Of a DNA stretch of 64,000 nucleotides, positions 1-10,460 are shown piece after piece. The translations under genes were made by a program, and so were the position numbers. The notes beneath the pieces were generated by a model, which did not search any database, was not told the origin of the DNA, and saw nothing but the letters and a program-made list of their open reading frames with translations. Positions within the stretch are counted from its first letter, which is position 1. Each line of letters opens with the position of its first letter. The DNA is taken from assembly GCF_023091745.1 (NCBI RefSeq), contig NC_068925.1:2542001-2606000 (forward strand), given 5' to 3'. This stretch comes from Budorcas taxicolor. Lineage: Eukaryota > Chordata > Mammalia > Artiodactyla > Bovidae.

Positions 1-1596
1 TGGTCATAACAAACACCCTCATCCAACAACCCAAGAGACAATTCTGCACATAGGCGTCACCAGATGGTCAATACCAAAGTCAGATTGATTGTATTCTTTG
101 CAGCCAAAGATGGAGAAACTCTATATGATCAGCAAAAACAAGACCGGGAGCTGACTGTAGCTCAGATCATGAACTCCTTATTGCCAAATTCAGACTTAAA
201 TTGAAGAAAGCAGGGAAAACCACTAGACCATACAGTTATGACCTAAATCAAATCACTTACAATTATGCATTGCAAGTGACAAATAGATTCAAGGGATTAG
301 CTCTGATAGAGTGCCTGAAGAACTATGGATGGAGGTTCATGATATTATATAGGAGGGAGTAATCAACATCATCCCCAAGAAAAAGAAATGCAAAAAGGCA
401 AAATGGTTGTCTGAGGAGGCCTTACAAATAGCTGAGAAAAGAATAGAAGATAAAGCAAAGGAGAAAAGGAAAGATACACCATTTTGAATGCAGGGTTTCA
501 AAGAATAGCAGGGAGAGATAAGAAAGCCTTCCTCAGTGATCAATACTAAGAAATAGAGGAAAACAATAGAATAGGAAAGACTAGAAATCTTTTTAAGAAA
601 ATTAGAGATACTAAGGGAATATTTCATGCAAAGATGAACACAATAAAGTGCAGAAATGGTATGGACCTAACAAAAGTAGAAGATATTAAGAAGATGAGGC
701 AAGAATACATAGAAGAACTATACAATAAAAGATCTTCATGACCAAAATAACCATGATGGTGTGATCACTCACCTAGAGCCAGACATCCTGCAATGTAAAG
801 TCAAGTGGGCCTTAGGAAGCATCGCCATGAACAAAGCTAGTAGAGGTGATGGAATTCTAGTTGAGCTATTTCAAATCCTAAAAGATGATTCTGTGAAAGT
901 ACTGCACTCAGTTACCCAGCAAATATGGAATACTCAGCAGTGGCCACAGGACTGGAAATGTGTTTTCATTCCAGTCCCAAAGAAGGGCAATGCCAAAGAA
1001 TATTCAAACTACCATACAAGTGTGCTCATTTCACATAGTTGGTAAAGAATCAGCCTTCAGTGCAGGAGACCCGGCTTTGATCCCTGGGTCAGGAAGATAC
1101 CCTGGAGAAGTAAATGGCAAACCACTCCAGTATCCTTGCCTGGAAAATCACATGGACAGAGGAGCCTGGTGGGCTGCAATCCATCAGTCGTAAAGTGCCG
1201 GGCAAGACTGAGGGACAAACACTGGTCACATTTTAGCAAAATTATGCTCAAAATCATTCAAGTTAGGCTTCAACAGTACACGGACCAAGAACTTCCAGAT
1301 GTACAAGCTGGATTTAGAAAAGGCAGAGGAATATGAGATCAAATTGTCAACATCCGACTGATCATCAAAAAAGCAAGAGAATTCCAGAAAAGTAACCGCT
1401 TCTGCTCCATTGACTATACTAAAGCCTTTGACTGTATGGATCACAACAAACTGTGGAAAATTCTTAAAGAGATGGGAATACCAGACCACCTGACCTGCCT
1501 CCTGAGAAATCTGTATGCAGATCAAGAATCAAGTTAGAACCAGACATGGAACAACGGACTGGTTCAAAATTGGGAAAGGAGTAGGTCAAGGCTGTA
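1..1596 (+). mobile_element. BovB LINE #1, 5' part (older copy)
   Basis: Entered mid-element at the window edge. The sequence follows the BovB order: end of the endonuclease domain, linker, then the start of the reverse transcriptase (RT) domain. Translated pieces match the same region of the better-preserved copy at 44306-46850. All frames are broken by stops and indels. The element is interrupted by a SINE (1037-1225) and by a second BovB (1597-2346), and resumes at 2347 and again at 3329. Strand and family are clear from repeated matches to other copies in the window; the upstream end lies outside. Confidence 0.9.
1037..1225 (+). mobile_element. Bov-tA-type SINE inside BovB #1
   Basis: Begins within the tRNA-derived head (ttggtaaagaatc), so it is slightly 5'-truncated, and ends in the BovB-like tail. 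A short direct repeat, tcacat, lies at 1031-1036 and 1226-1231, and the BovB sequence continues after it, which fits a TSD. Confidence 0.8.
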
Positions 1597-2346
1597 ACCA
1601 AAAAATCTCTTGAAGAAAGTGAAAGAGGAGAGTGAAAAAGTTGGCTTAAAGCTCAACATTGAGAAAACGAAGATCATGGCATCTGGTCCCATCACTTCAT
1701 GGGAAATGGATGGGAAAACAGTGGAAACAGTGTCAAACTTTATTTTGGGGGGGCTCCAAAGTCACTGCAGATGGTGACTGCAGCCAGGAAATTAAAAGAC
1801 ACTTAATCCTTGGAAGGAAAGTTATGACCAACCTAGATAGCATATTAAAAAGCAGAGACATTGCTTTGCCAACAAAGGTCCGTCTAGTCAAGGCTATGGT
1901 TTTTCCTGTGGTCATGTACGGATGTGAGAGTTGGACTGTGAAGAAAGCTGAGCACTGAAGGATTGATGCTTTTGAACTGTGGTGTTGGAGAAGACTCTTG
2001 AGAGTCCCTTGGACTGCAAGGAGATCCAACCAGTCCATCCTAAAGGAGATCAGCCCTGGGTGTTCTTTGGAAGAACTGATGCTAAAGCTGAAACTCCGGT
2101 ACTTTGGCCAGCTCATGTGAAGAGTTGACTTACTGGAAAAGACTCTGATGCTGGGAGGGATTGGGGGCAGGAGGAGAAGGGGATGACAGAGGATGAGATG
2201 GCTGGATGGTATCACCGACTCGATGGACATGAGTTTGGGTGAACTCCAGGAGTTGGTGATGAACAGGGAGGCCTGGTGTGCTGCAATTCATGGGGTCACA
2301 AAGAGTCAGACATGACTGAGCGACTGAACTGAACTGAACTGAACTG
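1597..2346 (+). mobile_element. BovB #2, 5'-truncated, nested in BovB #1
   Basis: BovB 3' portion from the post-RT region to the 3' end with a (CTGAA)n tail. BovB #1 is broken exactly here: aaggctgta (1588-1596) precedes and aaggctata (2347-2355) follows, a 9-bp TSD with one mismatch. The inserted copy matches the younger BovB sequence type, while the flanking copy carries older-type differences such as gtctgtatagtcaaagc. That agrees with the insertion order. Confidence 0.88.
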
Positions 2347-2818
2347 AAGGCTATATATTGTCACCCTGCTCATTTAACTTATGTGCAGAGTACATCATGT
2401 GAAATGCCAGGCTGGATGAAGCATAAGCTGAAATCAAGATGGCTGGGAGAAATATCAATAACCTCAGATATGCAGATGATAATACCCTTATGGCAGAAAG
2501 TGAAGAGGAAGTAAAGAGCCTCTTGATGAAAGTGTAAGAGGAGAGTGAGCTTAAAACTCAGCTTTCCAAAAACTGAGGTCATGGCATCTGGTCCCATCAC
2601 TTCATGGCAAATAGATGGGGAAACAGTGGAAACAGTGACAGACTTTATATTGTGGGGCTGCAAAATCGCTACAGATGGTGACTGTAACCATGAAATTAAA
2701 AGACACTTACTCCTTGGAAGAAAAGCTATGACAAACCGAGGCAGCATATTAAAAAGCAGAGACATCACTTTGCTGACAAAGGTCTGTATAGTCAAAGCAA
2801 TGGTTTTTCCAGTAGACA
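2347..2818 (+). mobile_element. BovB LINE #1, middle part
   Basis: Resumes at the point where BovB #1 stopped at 1596. It contains the region of the YADD catalytic motif (tatgcagatgat near 2468), read from a degraded frame. It runs until the LTR at 2819. Confidence 0.88.
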
Positions 2819-2829
2819 TGTTAAGTGAA

Positions 2830-2918
2830 AGGTCAGGGCAAGGCCAGGATGAAAGGTCAGGGCGAGGTCAGGATGAAGGGTCAGGGCGAGGTCAGGACGA
2901 AAGGTCAGGGAAAGGTCA
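2830..2918 (+). promoter_or_regulatory. Four tandem 24-bp units, each a DR5-like AGGTCA pair
   Basis: GGTCAGGG begins at 2831, 2855, 2879 and 2903, an exact 24-bp period. Each unit has two AGGTCA-like half-sites separated by 5 bases: 2830/2841 (second AGGCCA), 2854/2865 (both perfect), 2878/2889 (first GGGTCA), 2902/2913 (both perfect). Direct repeats of AGGTCA with 5-bp spacing are the DR5 arrangement known for RAR/RXR response elements. Activity is inferred from motif only. Confidence 0.7.
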
Positions 2919-2927
2919 GGCGTGCTG

Positions 2928-2957
2928 AGGCATGCCCGGGCATGTCGGGACATGCCC
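2928..2957 (+). promoter_or_regulatory. Three abutting p53-type decamers
   Basis: Three 10-mers with no spacer: AGGCATGCCC (2928-2937), GGGCATGTCG (2938-2947) and GGACATGCCC (2948-2957). The first and third fit the p53 half-site RRRCWWGYYY at all ten positions; the second misses only the last base. Binding is not shown by sequence alone. Confidence 0.65.
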
Positions 2958-3009
2958 CGGCAGAGGGCGCTGCAGACACCCCCTGGAGACGGGCCAGCAA
3001 CCAAGCCGA

Positions 3010-3134
3010 CCAATCAGGAGCCGACACGAAGCCCTCGCCGTCCAATCAGGAACCGACACGGAGCCCTTGAACACCAATCACCGCTGAGCCCGTGTTTTCT
3101 TCCTTATATGGGAGCCCCGGCCTGGGCTATAAAA
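3010..3134 (+). promoter_or_regulatory. LTR core promoter: three CCAAT boxes at 32-bp spacing and a TATA box
   Basis: CCAAT occurs at 3010, 3042 and 3074, exactly 32 bp apart; the first two units share caatcagg and ccgacacg. TATAAAA is at 3128-3134, 54 bp after the start of the last CCAAT. This is the normal order for a retroviral U3 promoter. Confidence 0.78.
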
Positions 3135-3266
3135 CCCCTTCCCCACCCCTCACACCTCGCAGACTCCACAGACTCCCTTTACCCCACAGACTCCCTTTGC
3201 TTCGCAGACCCCCCCTCGCTCCCCTGCTTACCCGCCCCTGGGAGTTCTGCCCGAGAGTGACCGCCC

Positions 3267-3272
3267 AATAAA
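3267..3272 (+). terminator. LTR polyadenylation signal AATAAA
   Basis: A perfect AATAAA 133 bp after the TATA box and about 60 bp before the LTR end, followed by a GT-rich stretch (ttcgatggtc). The position fits the end of R in an LTR. Confidence 0.75.
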
Positions 3273-3328
3273 AGGCCCTGTTCGATGGTCCATAGGGGTC
3301 GTTCCTTCTTCCCGCGGCGTTTCTTACA

Positions 3329-3747
3329 GTAAGGATGAGTGTGTTTGAGCATAAAGAAGGCTGAGAGCCATAGAATTGATGCTTTGGAACTGTGGTATGG
3401 AGAAGTTGAGAGTCCCTTGGACTTCTAGGAGACCAAACCAGTCCATCCTAAAGGAAATGAGTCCCAAATATTCATTGGAAGGAGTGATGCTGAAGCTGAA
3501 GCTCCAATACTTGGGCCACCTGATAGAAAGAGTCAACTCATTGGACAAGATCCTGATGCTGGGAAAGATTGAAGGCAGGAGCAGGAGGGGATGACGCAGG
3601 ATGAGATGGTTGGATGACATCATTGACTCAATGGACATGAGTTTGAGCAAGGTCTGGGAAATGGTGAAGGACAGGGAAGTGTGGCATGCTGCAATCCATG
3701 GGGTCGCAAAGGGTCGGACACCACTGAGTGACTGAACAACAACAGCA
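3329..3747 (+). mobile_element. BovB LINE #1, 3' end
   Basis: Continues BovB #1 after the LTR through the conserved 3' end (gggtcgcaaagggtcgg...ctgagtgactgaac) and finishes in an aacaacaaca-type tail. Confidence 0.87.
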
Positions 3748-3840
3748 GTCTTTGTCTACATGTTCCCCATCAGGCTGGAAGCTCTTTAAGAGCAAAAGTG
3801 GTATCTGTTCTATCACTTTATCATCCTGGGAACTCTCTGG
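3748..3840 (+). mobile_element. L2 LINE 3' end fragment
   Basis: Matches the remembered L2 3' end pattern (ccatcaggctggaagctc, then a 'tatctgttc' stretch). Old and diverged. Confidence 0.5.
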
Positions 3841-4279
3841 GGAAAGCGGTTTTATCTCCCCTAAAGAGTCAGGGCTCCCTCATGTCTCCCCCATCACACA
3901 GGAAATGTGTCTGTGCCTGAATATTTCTGCCCCTAATTACTCAGGATGTGAATATGACAGTTCCTGTGAAGCTCCTGGGCAGTGAGACTATCTTGGGGAG
4001 TAATCCTGGGAGATTGTCTGGTCCTGGTGAGACAGCCATGGGATCCTAGAGAGAGATTCCTACCAGGGGCAGAGTGCCCCCCAGAACAAGTGGGAAACTC
4101 CACGGGCAATATAAAAGGCAGCCTCCAAAGACTACTTCTACTCTTAGTAAGGGGCAAGCCAGATATCCTCCTTAGACCTTATTTCCATGCACACCATTCT
4201 GAGAGTATCAGCCCTAGAGACAATCTTACTCCTTTCTCTCTATCAGAAAACAAGAAATGCAGTGTGGTGCAGGACAAAG

Positions 4280-4444
4280 ATAAATCAAGATGGCATCAAA
4301 TCCTAGCTGTGACACTTGCTAATTGTATGACATTTTTTTCATTTAATATCGTGGAACTTTCATTTCCTCATAGGCAAAATGGTAATTAGGAACCCTATTT
4401 CTTTGGGCATATCATGTACTTAATAAATGTTTGTTGAATAAATG
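4280..4444 (+). mobile_element. MIR SINE
   Basis: MIR order is visible: a cctagctgtgacacttgcta core, ttcctcataggcaaaatgg, and a 3' end resembling acttaataaatgtttgttg. Diverged, as expected for an ancient SINE. Confidence 0.65.
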
Positions 4445-4754
4445 ATTGCATGTTTATTTTCTTTCTTTTGGGAGGTTTAAAGAATGGTATAACCAACCCT
4501 GCCTCTGGTAAGTTGAATTCCTGCATTGGTGAGCATAACAGTTCATCGAGATGACATTTAGTTCACTCCCAGCCTTTAATCCATTCCAAGCACACAATTA
4601 AATAAGTTCCCAAAATGGAACCTTTGGTAATACATTCCCGTTCTTTGGTCATGAGAAAATCCCTTCTAACATTGCTTCAACCCCTCCCTACCCCACCTCT
4701 AATGGCACATCATAGGCATGTTTTGTCTTTGACACTTTTCTGTAGCTGGGTGGT

Positions 4755-4845
4755 AGAATGTCCGACTCATTGGCTTAAAAGTCAGGGCACCTGGTCTTTA
4801 GTCCTAGATCTACTGTTAAGCCCTGTGTGACCTTGAAAAATTGAA
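4755..4845 (+). mobile_element. MIR SINE fragment
   Basis: Contains the MIR-like order ctcattggcttaaaagtc, cctggtctttagtccta, ccctgtgtgaccttg. Only the 5' half and core are present. Confidence 0.55.
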
Positions 4846-4846
4846 A

Positions 4847-5065
4847 CTAATATTTACTGAGTCTTTTCTGTCTACTGGCCACTATTCTAAGTGGTCTACA
4901 TAAATTACCTCACTCACTTCTTACAGGTGATATAATCCCTTTACAAAGAAGTCTAAGGCTCAGAGAACTTAAGAAACTTGCACTAAGTCACACAGCTATT
5001 AAGTGGTGAGTTCATGTCTCCCTGACTCCACAGCCTCTTTCTATTGTGCTATGCAAACTTCTCCA
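4847..5065 (-). mobile_element. MIR SINE, nearly full length, reverse orientation
   Basis: Read on the minus strand it follows MIR from head to tail. On the plus strand the markers are atatttactgagtcttttc, taagtggtctacataaatta, the conserved acttgcactaagtcacacag and the end attgtgctatgc. It lies back to back with the MIR fragment to its left. Confidence 0.72.
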
Positions 5066-6823
5066 AGAGCCTTAGGTTCCTGAGCTATAAAATGAAATAA
5101 CTGGATTCTGTGTCCTGGAAGGTCTCATTCAATTTGACATTTTGTTACCACCTGTTCAAGGCCTCTGGAAGGATCTTAGGAAACTTGTGGACAGCTTCCT
5201 GGCTTTCCCTTTCCTGACCTTTTCTTTTGTTTCTCTGTCTCCAGGCCCTCCTCACAATCCTCTCCAGTGAGTCGATGTGAGACAGAAACCAAATGTTCCC
5301 CTGAATCAGGGCAGTTCCATCTGCTGCGTTCCCTGCGTAGCGAGCTGTGGGAACACTGCATTCCACTCTCCACATCCTGTTGCCTGGAGTATTTTCTCTG
5401 AGCCATATTGCCTCTCTGCATTCCTTTCTTTGTGTGAGCTTGAACCAGCCCAAAGGAGGACCCATTTGCTTTTCTGCCTCTGAAAGCAGGTAGTCTCCTG
5501 GTGGTAAATGTGTAACTGAGTGAAATTGCTTCCTGGGTCCAGAGACTTCTCCTCAGTAAGTAGGCTGTTTCCATCCCTGGAGTTCCAGTCTTCACACTCC
5601 CAGACCACCCATGGAGTTCACACACCCAAACATTCATCAGCTCATATGTTCCATGTCCTTACCTCATTTGAGCTCTTTAACAGTGGAGACATAGCCCTGA
5701 CTTCAAATTTTTAGCCATAGTTCACTTCAGCCTATAGTGTGCTTTTCTGCATTTATGTCTGGGGAGGTTGAGGCCTTGGGAGATGGGTTAGGGGGCCAGA
5801 GCAGGATAGGATCTCAGGCACCTGCCCTTCACCTAACCCGTTCCTTCCTCCCTGGTCTCTTCATAAGGCTACTTTCACAACCCTGTGTCTGGCTTCCCAA
5901 GTCTCCAGTTGCCTGTTATTCATCTTTCTTGACTGATCCAGATTTCTGAAAGTAACAGTTTCCTTTGTTTGCTAATGAGGCTCTCATGCTTCCTGGTCCA
6001 GGAGTGAAGGGCAATGTTTTCCTGGATTCCTGAACCCATAGCCAGCTGCATTCTCTATCTAATATCAGCCAGTGGGTGTTAGATAGGGAAGTACTCTAGG
6101 CCTAAAGTGAGATTGACTCAGGGCAGGGTAATTATCACCATGTCATCATCAACAGCTACATCAGCTGTTGCTGTACAGCTACAGCTACATGAGACTTTCC
6201 TGTCTTCCAGACAGTATTTTGTCTCTACAGTGTCTCATTAACTATTTTGTCTCTACAATGAGGCCTTAGGATGGTTACCTGCCCTCAATAATTGGAGGTA
6301 TGCATCGTTACTATAATTTTCAGACTGGGAGTTCTGGTTAAGAAATTTTCTAATGGTACTAACTGAAGACAGATGCAAGAGTAGAACCCAGCCTGACCAA
6401 CTTCAGTGTCAGTGGACCATCATCTTCATTAAAGTCTGCTATCTCAGACTCAGTTTTGGGATGACTTTGGTAACCAGCTCAGATTAGGCGTATTGTAGGT
6501 ACCCAGCAAGTGCACATAATGGCTGTATACTAAATGCTTACTGATTAGCTGAACTAAACAATGGAGCCCATATCATCAACGCAAGTCCCTTCTATGGCAG
6601 AGTGTGAGAGTTCAGAGTCGTTTCTTCCCTAGGTTGACCTGAACATCTTAGCCTATGTACTTTGTGACCTGGGGTCAATGCTTGACCTTTGGATGATAAT
6701 GATGTCCACTGGGAAAAAATGAAGTTTTGGTTCAGAGGGACATAGAATTGTAGACTAATAGAGGTATGAAGTTGGATATTTGACCTTCAAAAGGATTGTT
6801 GCAGCCTGAAAAGTAGATGAACT
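5066..6823. other. Unassigned single-copy-like DNA
   Basis: No BovB, L1 or SINE sequence recognised. Open frames are short and overlap on both strands without a recognisable product. A 30-nt stretch at 6258-6287 recurs at 7893-7922 with two mismatches. Confidence 0.5.
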
Positions 6824-6837
6824 GCATCAAGTTGCCT

Positions 6838-7055
6838 GAAAGTGAAAGTCACTCAGTCGTGTCTGCCTGTTTGTGACCTCATACAGTCCATGGAATTCTC
6901 CAGGCCAGAATACTGGAGTAGGTAGCCTTTCCCTTCTCCAGGGGTTCTTCCCAACCCAGAAATTGAACCCAGGTCTCCCACATTGCAGGGGGATTCTTTA
7001 CCAGCTGAGCCACAAGGGGAGTCCTCTAGTTCCCAGAAGGGAATTCCTCAAGAAG
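6838..7055 (-). mobile_element. Bov-tA-type SINE with an extra 5' segment
   Basis: Reverse-oriented SINE: BovB-like tail at the left and tRNA-like head (gtggctcagctggtaaag on the minus strand) near 7010-7025. A perfect 14-bp TSD, gcatcaagttgcct, lies at 6824-6837 and 7056-7069. Between the usual head and the right TSD are about 30 further bases, ggaattcccttctgggaact on the minus strand, which resemble the head of a CHR-type tRNA-Glu SINE. Confidence 0.82.
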
Positions 7056-7069
7056 GCATCAAGTTGCCT

Positions 7070-8738
7070 AGGGCTTTACTTATTCTGAGACAGACAACCT
7101 TGCTCCTGGAGTCATGACGTTGGAAGCATTCTATCCCCATTGGCAGGCATGGCTGGCACCAGCACATAGCCCTGGGAGTGGGTGTTGGCATGATCAGTGG
7201 TGCTTATAGCATGTCACTCCCTGCCACATGGCACAGATGGCACCTCCTAACTTTTCTTCCTTTCGCTTTGCCTTGCTGACTGTTCGTGCCAAGGTTTGGC
7301 TCTTGGCCTTTGAGGTGATAGCCAAGAGTTTGACTTTTGACATCTCCAACCATCCTCTTCTCCACATTTGCTAACTACAGTGGAATCACAGATGCATAGA
7401 TGATCAGAGCTGGGAAGAATCTTAGGCCAACTGTCTTGTTTTAAAGAGGAGAGACTGAGAACTAGAGAAGAAATGGTTTGCCTTCCTTCCTAAGAGGTGC
7501 GTAGAATAAGCTCTTTGGCAGAGTAGAATAAGCCAGATTGGACTTCATTGCCTGCCTGCCTTGTCCTCTAGAGCCAGATTTATTAAATAAGCATTTAATA
7601 AATAACTTAATCTCTTCTACATATAATCATACTGCCTTTATCTGGGTGATCACCTGCATATTCACACACACATGTGCTGTTCAGAGCTGCCCTTCAGCAC
7701 TTCTCCTTAATGTGCCAGTTCCCTGTCCCCTTCCCCACCCCTATCAAAGTTCCTGGTCCATATTTCAAGCTCTGTGATCTTGCCTCTTTTAAGTTACTTA
7801 GGGCTGAAGTGATAGGAAAAGTTGTCTAGACACTTGGCACTCTTCCCACTCCCACACAGGCCAGGGTGCCATGCAGAGAGCTTCACATAGCTATGAGGTC
7901 TTAGGATGGTTACCTGTCCTCACCAAGACTCAGCTTTCTCATTTTACAAATATATAATTAGCTTACTGCCTGACACCTAGTCAGCTAATAACATGTTAGT
8001 TATTATTATTAGTGAAACTATTATTATTCCTAAGAGCAGAGATTCTCTGAAGGGTTTCTCACCTAGCCTGGAGGATGGAGATCGGCTTCATAACCTTTCT
8101 ATGGTGGAACCGTCCCTCCCCGCAAATACCCACATTCTAGGAGTCCATGTGGAGGTTTCGGTCCTTACCCTGGCCTTATTCATTTTCAGCCAAGCCACCT
8201 GGCATTTCACAGATCTCAGTTCTGCCTGTTATAAGTTATAAATAACCCCCAGCCATCTGTTCTCTGAAACTCCCATACTGAGACCAAAAGCAAAACTTCC
8301 CTATCCTTCCCCATGTTATTCTGCTTCTGGCAGGATTTTAATTTTCTCTGTTTTAGAATTTAAATCTTTTCCCCTTAGTGCCTTCTTCCCCAACCCCAAG
8401 CCTTGTGTATAATCTCTGTCATTGCACATGTTGAGGAAATCGCTGGGGAAAAGTTCTCTTAAGAAGGAAGTGCTCATTTAAGGACATTGCATAGAAATAG
8501 TGTGCTCCCTCCTTAACCCTTAGGCAAGCAGCTGCAAGGCAAAGGGGTTCTGAAGTAGCGGCTAAGTCCCCAGAGCTAAGCAAGCCCTCACCTTGATGGA
8601 GGGAATAAAGTGAAAGTCCTTGGGCTCTCTTTGCATACTCATTCTCAACCCCTAAAAATGTATATTCTGTATAAGACTTCTGTGCCTCAGTCCCCCTCAA
8701 CCTGCCAAAGTAATAATTAGCTAATCTGGGTGACTATA
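7070..8738. other. Mostly unassigned DNA with a weak MIR-like stretch
   Basis: At 7905-8020 the order ctcagctttctcattttaca, then cctgacacctagtcagctaa, is MIR-like (+) but weak. The rest shows no recognisable gene or repeat. Confidence 0.4.
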
Positions 8739-9097
8739 TGTTATAGACTGAATGTTTGTCTTGCATCCTGCAAGTTCATATGTGAATATGATAATGTGAT
8801 GATATTTGGAGAGGAAATAAGCATTAGATGAGGTCATGAGGGTGGGGCCCTCATGACTGGATTAGTGCCCCTCTAGGAAGAGGCATCAGAGGGCTTACTC
8901 TTTATCTACATCCATCAAAGAAAGGCCATATAAACAGAGCAAGAAGGCAGCTGTCTGCAAGCCAGGAAGAGTCTTCACCAGAATCTGACCATGCTGGCAC
9001 CTAATCTTGGATTTCCAGCTTCCACAACTGCAAGAAAGTAAATTTCTGCTATTTGAGCCACCCAGTCCAATGTATTTTCTAATGGCAGCCTAGGTCA
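8739..9097 (+). mobile_element. MaLR-type (ERVL-MaLR) solo LTR
   Basis: Matches the remembered MST/MLT1 LTR pattern in order: tgttatagactgaatgtttg, gatgaggtcatgagggtggg, ccctcatgactggattagtg, then agaaagtaaatttctgctat near the end. It ends near taggtca. No internal MaLR sequence adjoins it. Confidence 0.75.
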
Positions 9098-9239
9098 TTG
9101 TTATACTCTATATAAAGAGAATGGTTAGAACATTCCCTCTGCTCAGGAAGAGCATTTCAACAGGGTAATTCCTGGAGACAATGTCAATGACTGTGGTCTA
9201 CTCTTTAGTGAAACCTAGTACACAGGCAGCCATGTTTTT

Positions 9240-10460
9240 TCCATTATAAGCAACATGACCAGAAATCTTTATTTAAGATTTATATTTTACATATATTTAC
9301 ATGTAAATATATTTTACATATATTTATGTAAAAGATACAAAATTTTAATTGTACCAAATTTTATTGATTATAAAGTAATATTTATTTATAAGTCATGCAG
9401 TATAAAAATAACAATTTAACAAACACTTGTATTCCCACCATCCAATTTAAAAAAGAGAATATGGCAGCATTACCTTTGTATGCCTTTCTGATCTCATCCA
9501 TTCCCTCCTCAGCCTAAGGTAATCCTCATCATTAATTTTGTGCTTACAATTCCTTTGCTCTTCTTTACAGTTTTATCACATTTTAAATCTCTAAATGGTA
9601 TAATGTTTGATTTTATGTGTTTTTGAATACTTTATCAATGGAGTCAAAGTAAATATCTTCTTTTGTGACTTTTTTCATCTGTCTTATGTGTATTGCAAAT
9701 CATTTTCTTTCTTTGTAGTACAGAATTCCATTGTGTGAGTATATCACAACTTCTCAATTCTATTGCTGATGAAAAGTATTTCTTTCCCTGTTTGAGAGTA
9801 CTGAATACCATGCTACAATGAGTATTCTTCTTCATGTCTCTTGATGCATGTGCTGAAGAGTTGCTCTAGGCTATATATATAGAAATGGAATTGGTGGGTT
9901 ACAGAGTATATGCATCTTAAACCTTGCTAGATAACATAAAAACTGTTTTCCAAGTTAATTATACCAATTTATACCTCCATTAATGAGGATTTGTCAGACT
10001 TAATTTTTCTTTGTTTATCTGGAGGGAACAAACTGATATCTTTTGTGTTTCAAATTTACATATCCCTTCATGGCTATTTTTTAAGATATTTTTTGGTCAT
10101 TCAGATTTATTTGTGAAGTTCCTCTTCAAGTATTTTGCCCATGTTTCTATTGGATTGTTTGTCATTTTCTTATCGATTGTAGAGGTTCCTCATATATTAT
10201 CAATAGGAGAGCTTTATCAGATATAAATATTATGAATCTCTTCTCATTCCAGTTTGCCTTTTCACTCTCTTAAGATGTCTTTCCACCTCTTTTGCTTTAG
10301 AGCTAATGCTTTTAGTTCCTATTAAAGAAATATTGCCTACTTCAAGGTCATTAAGGTACTCTTTTATATTTTCTTCCAGAAGTTTTCTTGTTTTATCTTT
10401 ACATTAGTTCTCTTTTTCTGGAACTGAGTTTTGTATGTAATGGGAAGCTGTTGGTTACCT
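9240..10460 (-). mobile_element. Old L1 (L1M-type), ORF2 C-terminal and 3' region
   Basis: AT-rich sequence whose plus strand reads like the reverse complement of old mammalian L1 3' regions: a 'cagaattccattgtgtgagt' stretch, 'gaaatggaattggtgggtta', then 'gttcctcatatattatcaat'. A related fragment lies at 55020-55740 in the same orientation. No usable frame remains. Confidence 0.65.

Larger units (their letters stand above)
2819..3328 (+). mobile_element. Solo LTR of an endogenous retrovirus, inserted in BovB #1
   Basis: A GC-rich block of about 510 bp with LTR architecture: it begins TGTTAAG, ends TTACA, and carries tandem repeats in the U3 position, CCAAT boxes, a TATAAAA box and AATAAA. 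BovB #1 sequence stops at its left edge and resumes at its right edge. No internal retroviral sequence is present, so it is a solo LTR. The flanking TSD is not clear (gtagaca left, gtaagga right), so the exact ends may shift by a few bases. The exact ruminant ERV family was not identified. Confidence 0.82.

Noticed and set aside
337..627. Minus-strand hydrophobic frames (96 codons and similar at 37002, 39442, 44973) resembling small membrane proteins
   Set aside because: They recur at the antisense of the BovB linker in each copy; antisense of a Lys/Glu-rich coding region gives Phe/Leu/Ser-rich frames.
2825..3260. Frames with repeated GRGQDERS-type peptides
   Set aside because: Translation of the tandem DR5 units and GC-rich LTR; a by-product of the 24-bp period (a multiple of three).
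4080..4160. TATA-like 'aatataaaaggc' as a host promoter
   Set aside because: Isolated motif without CpG island, CCAAT or a downstream gene.
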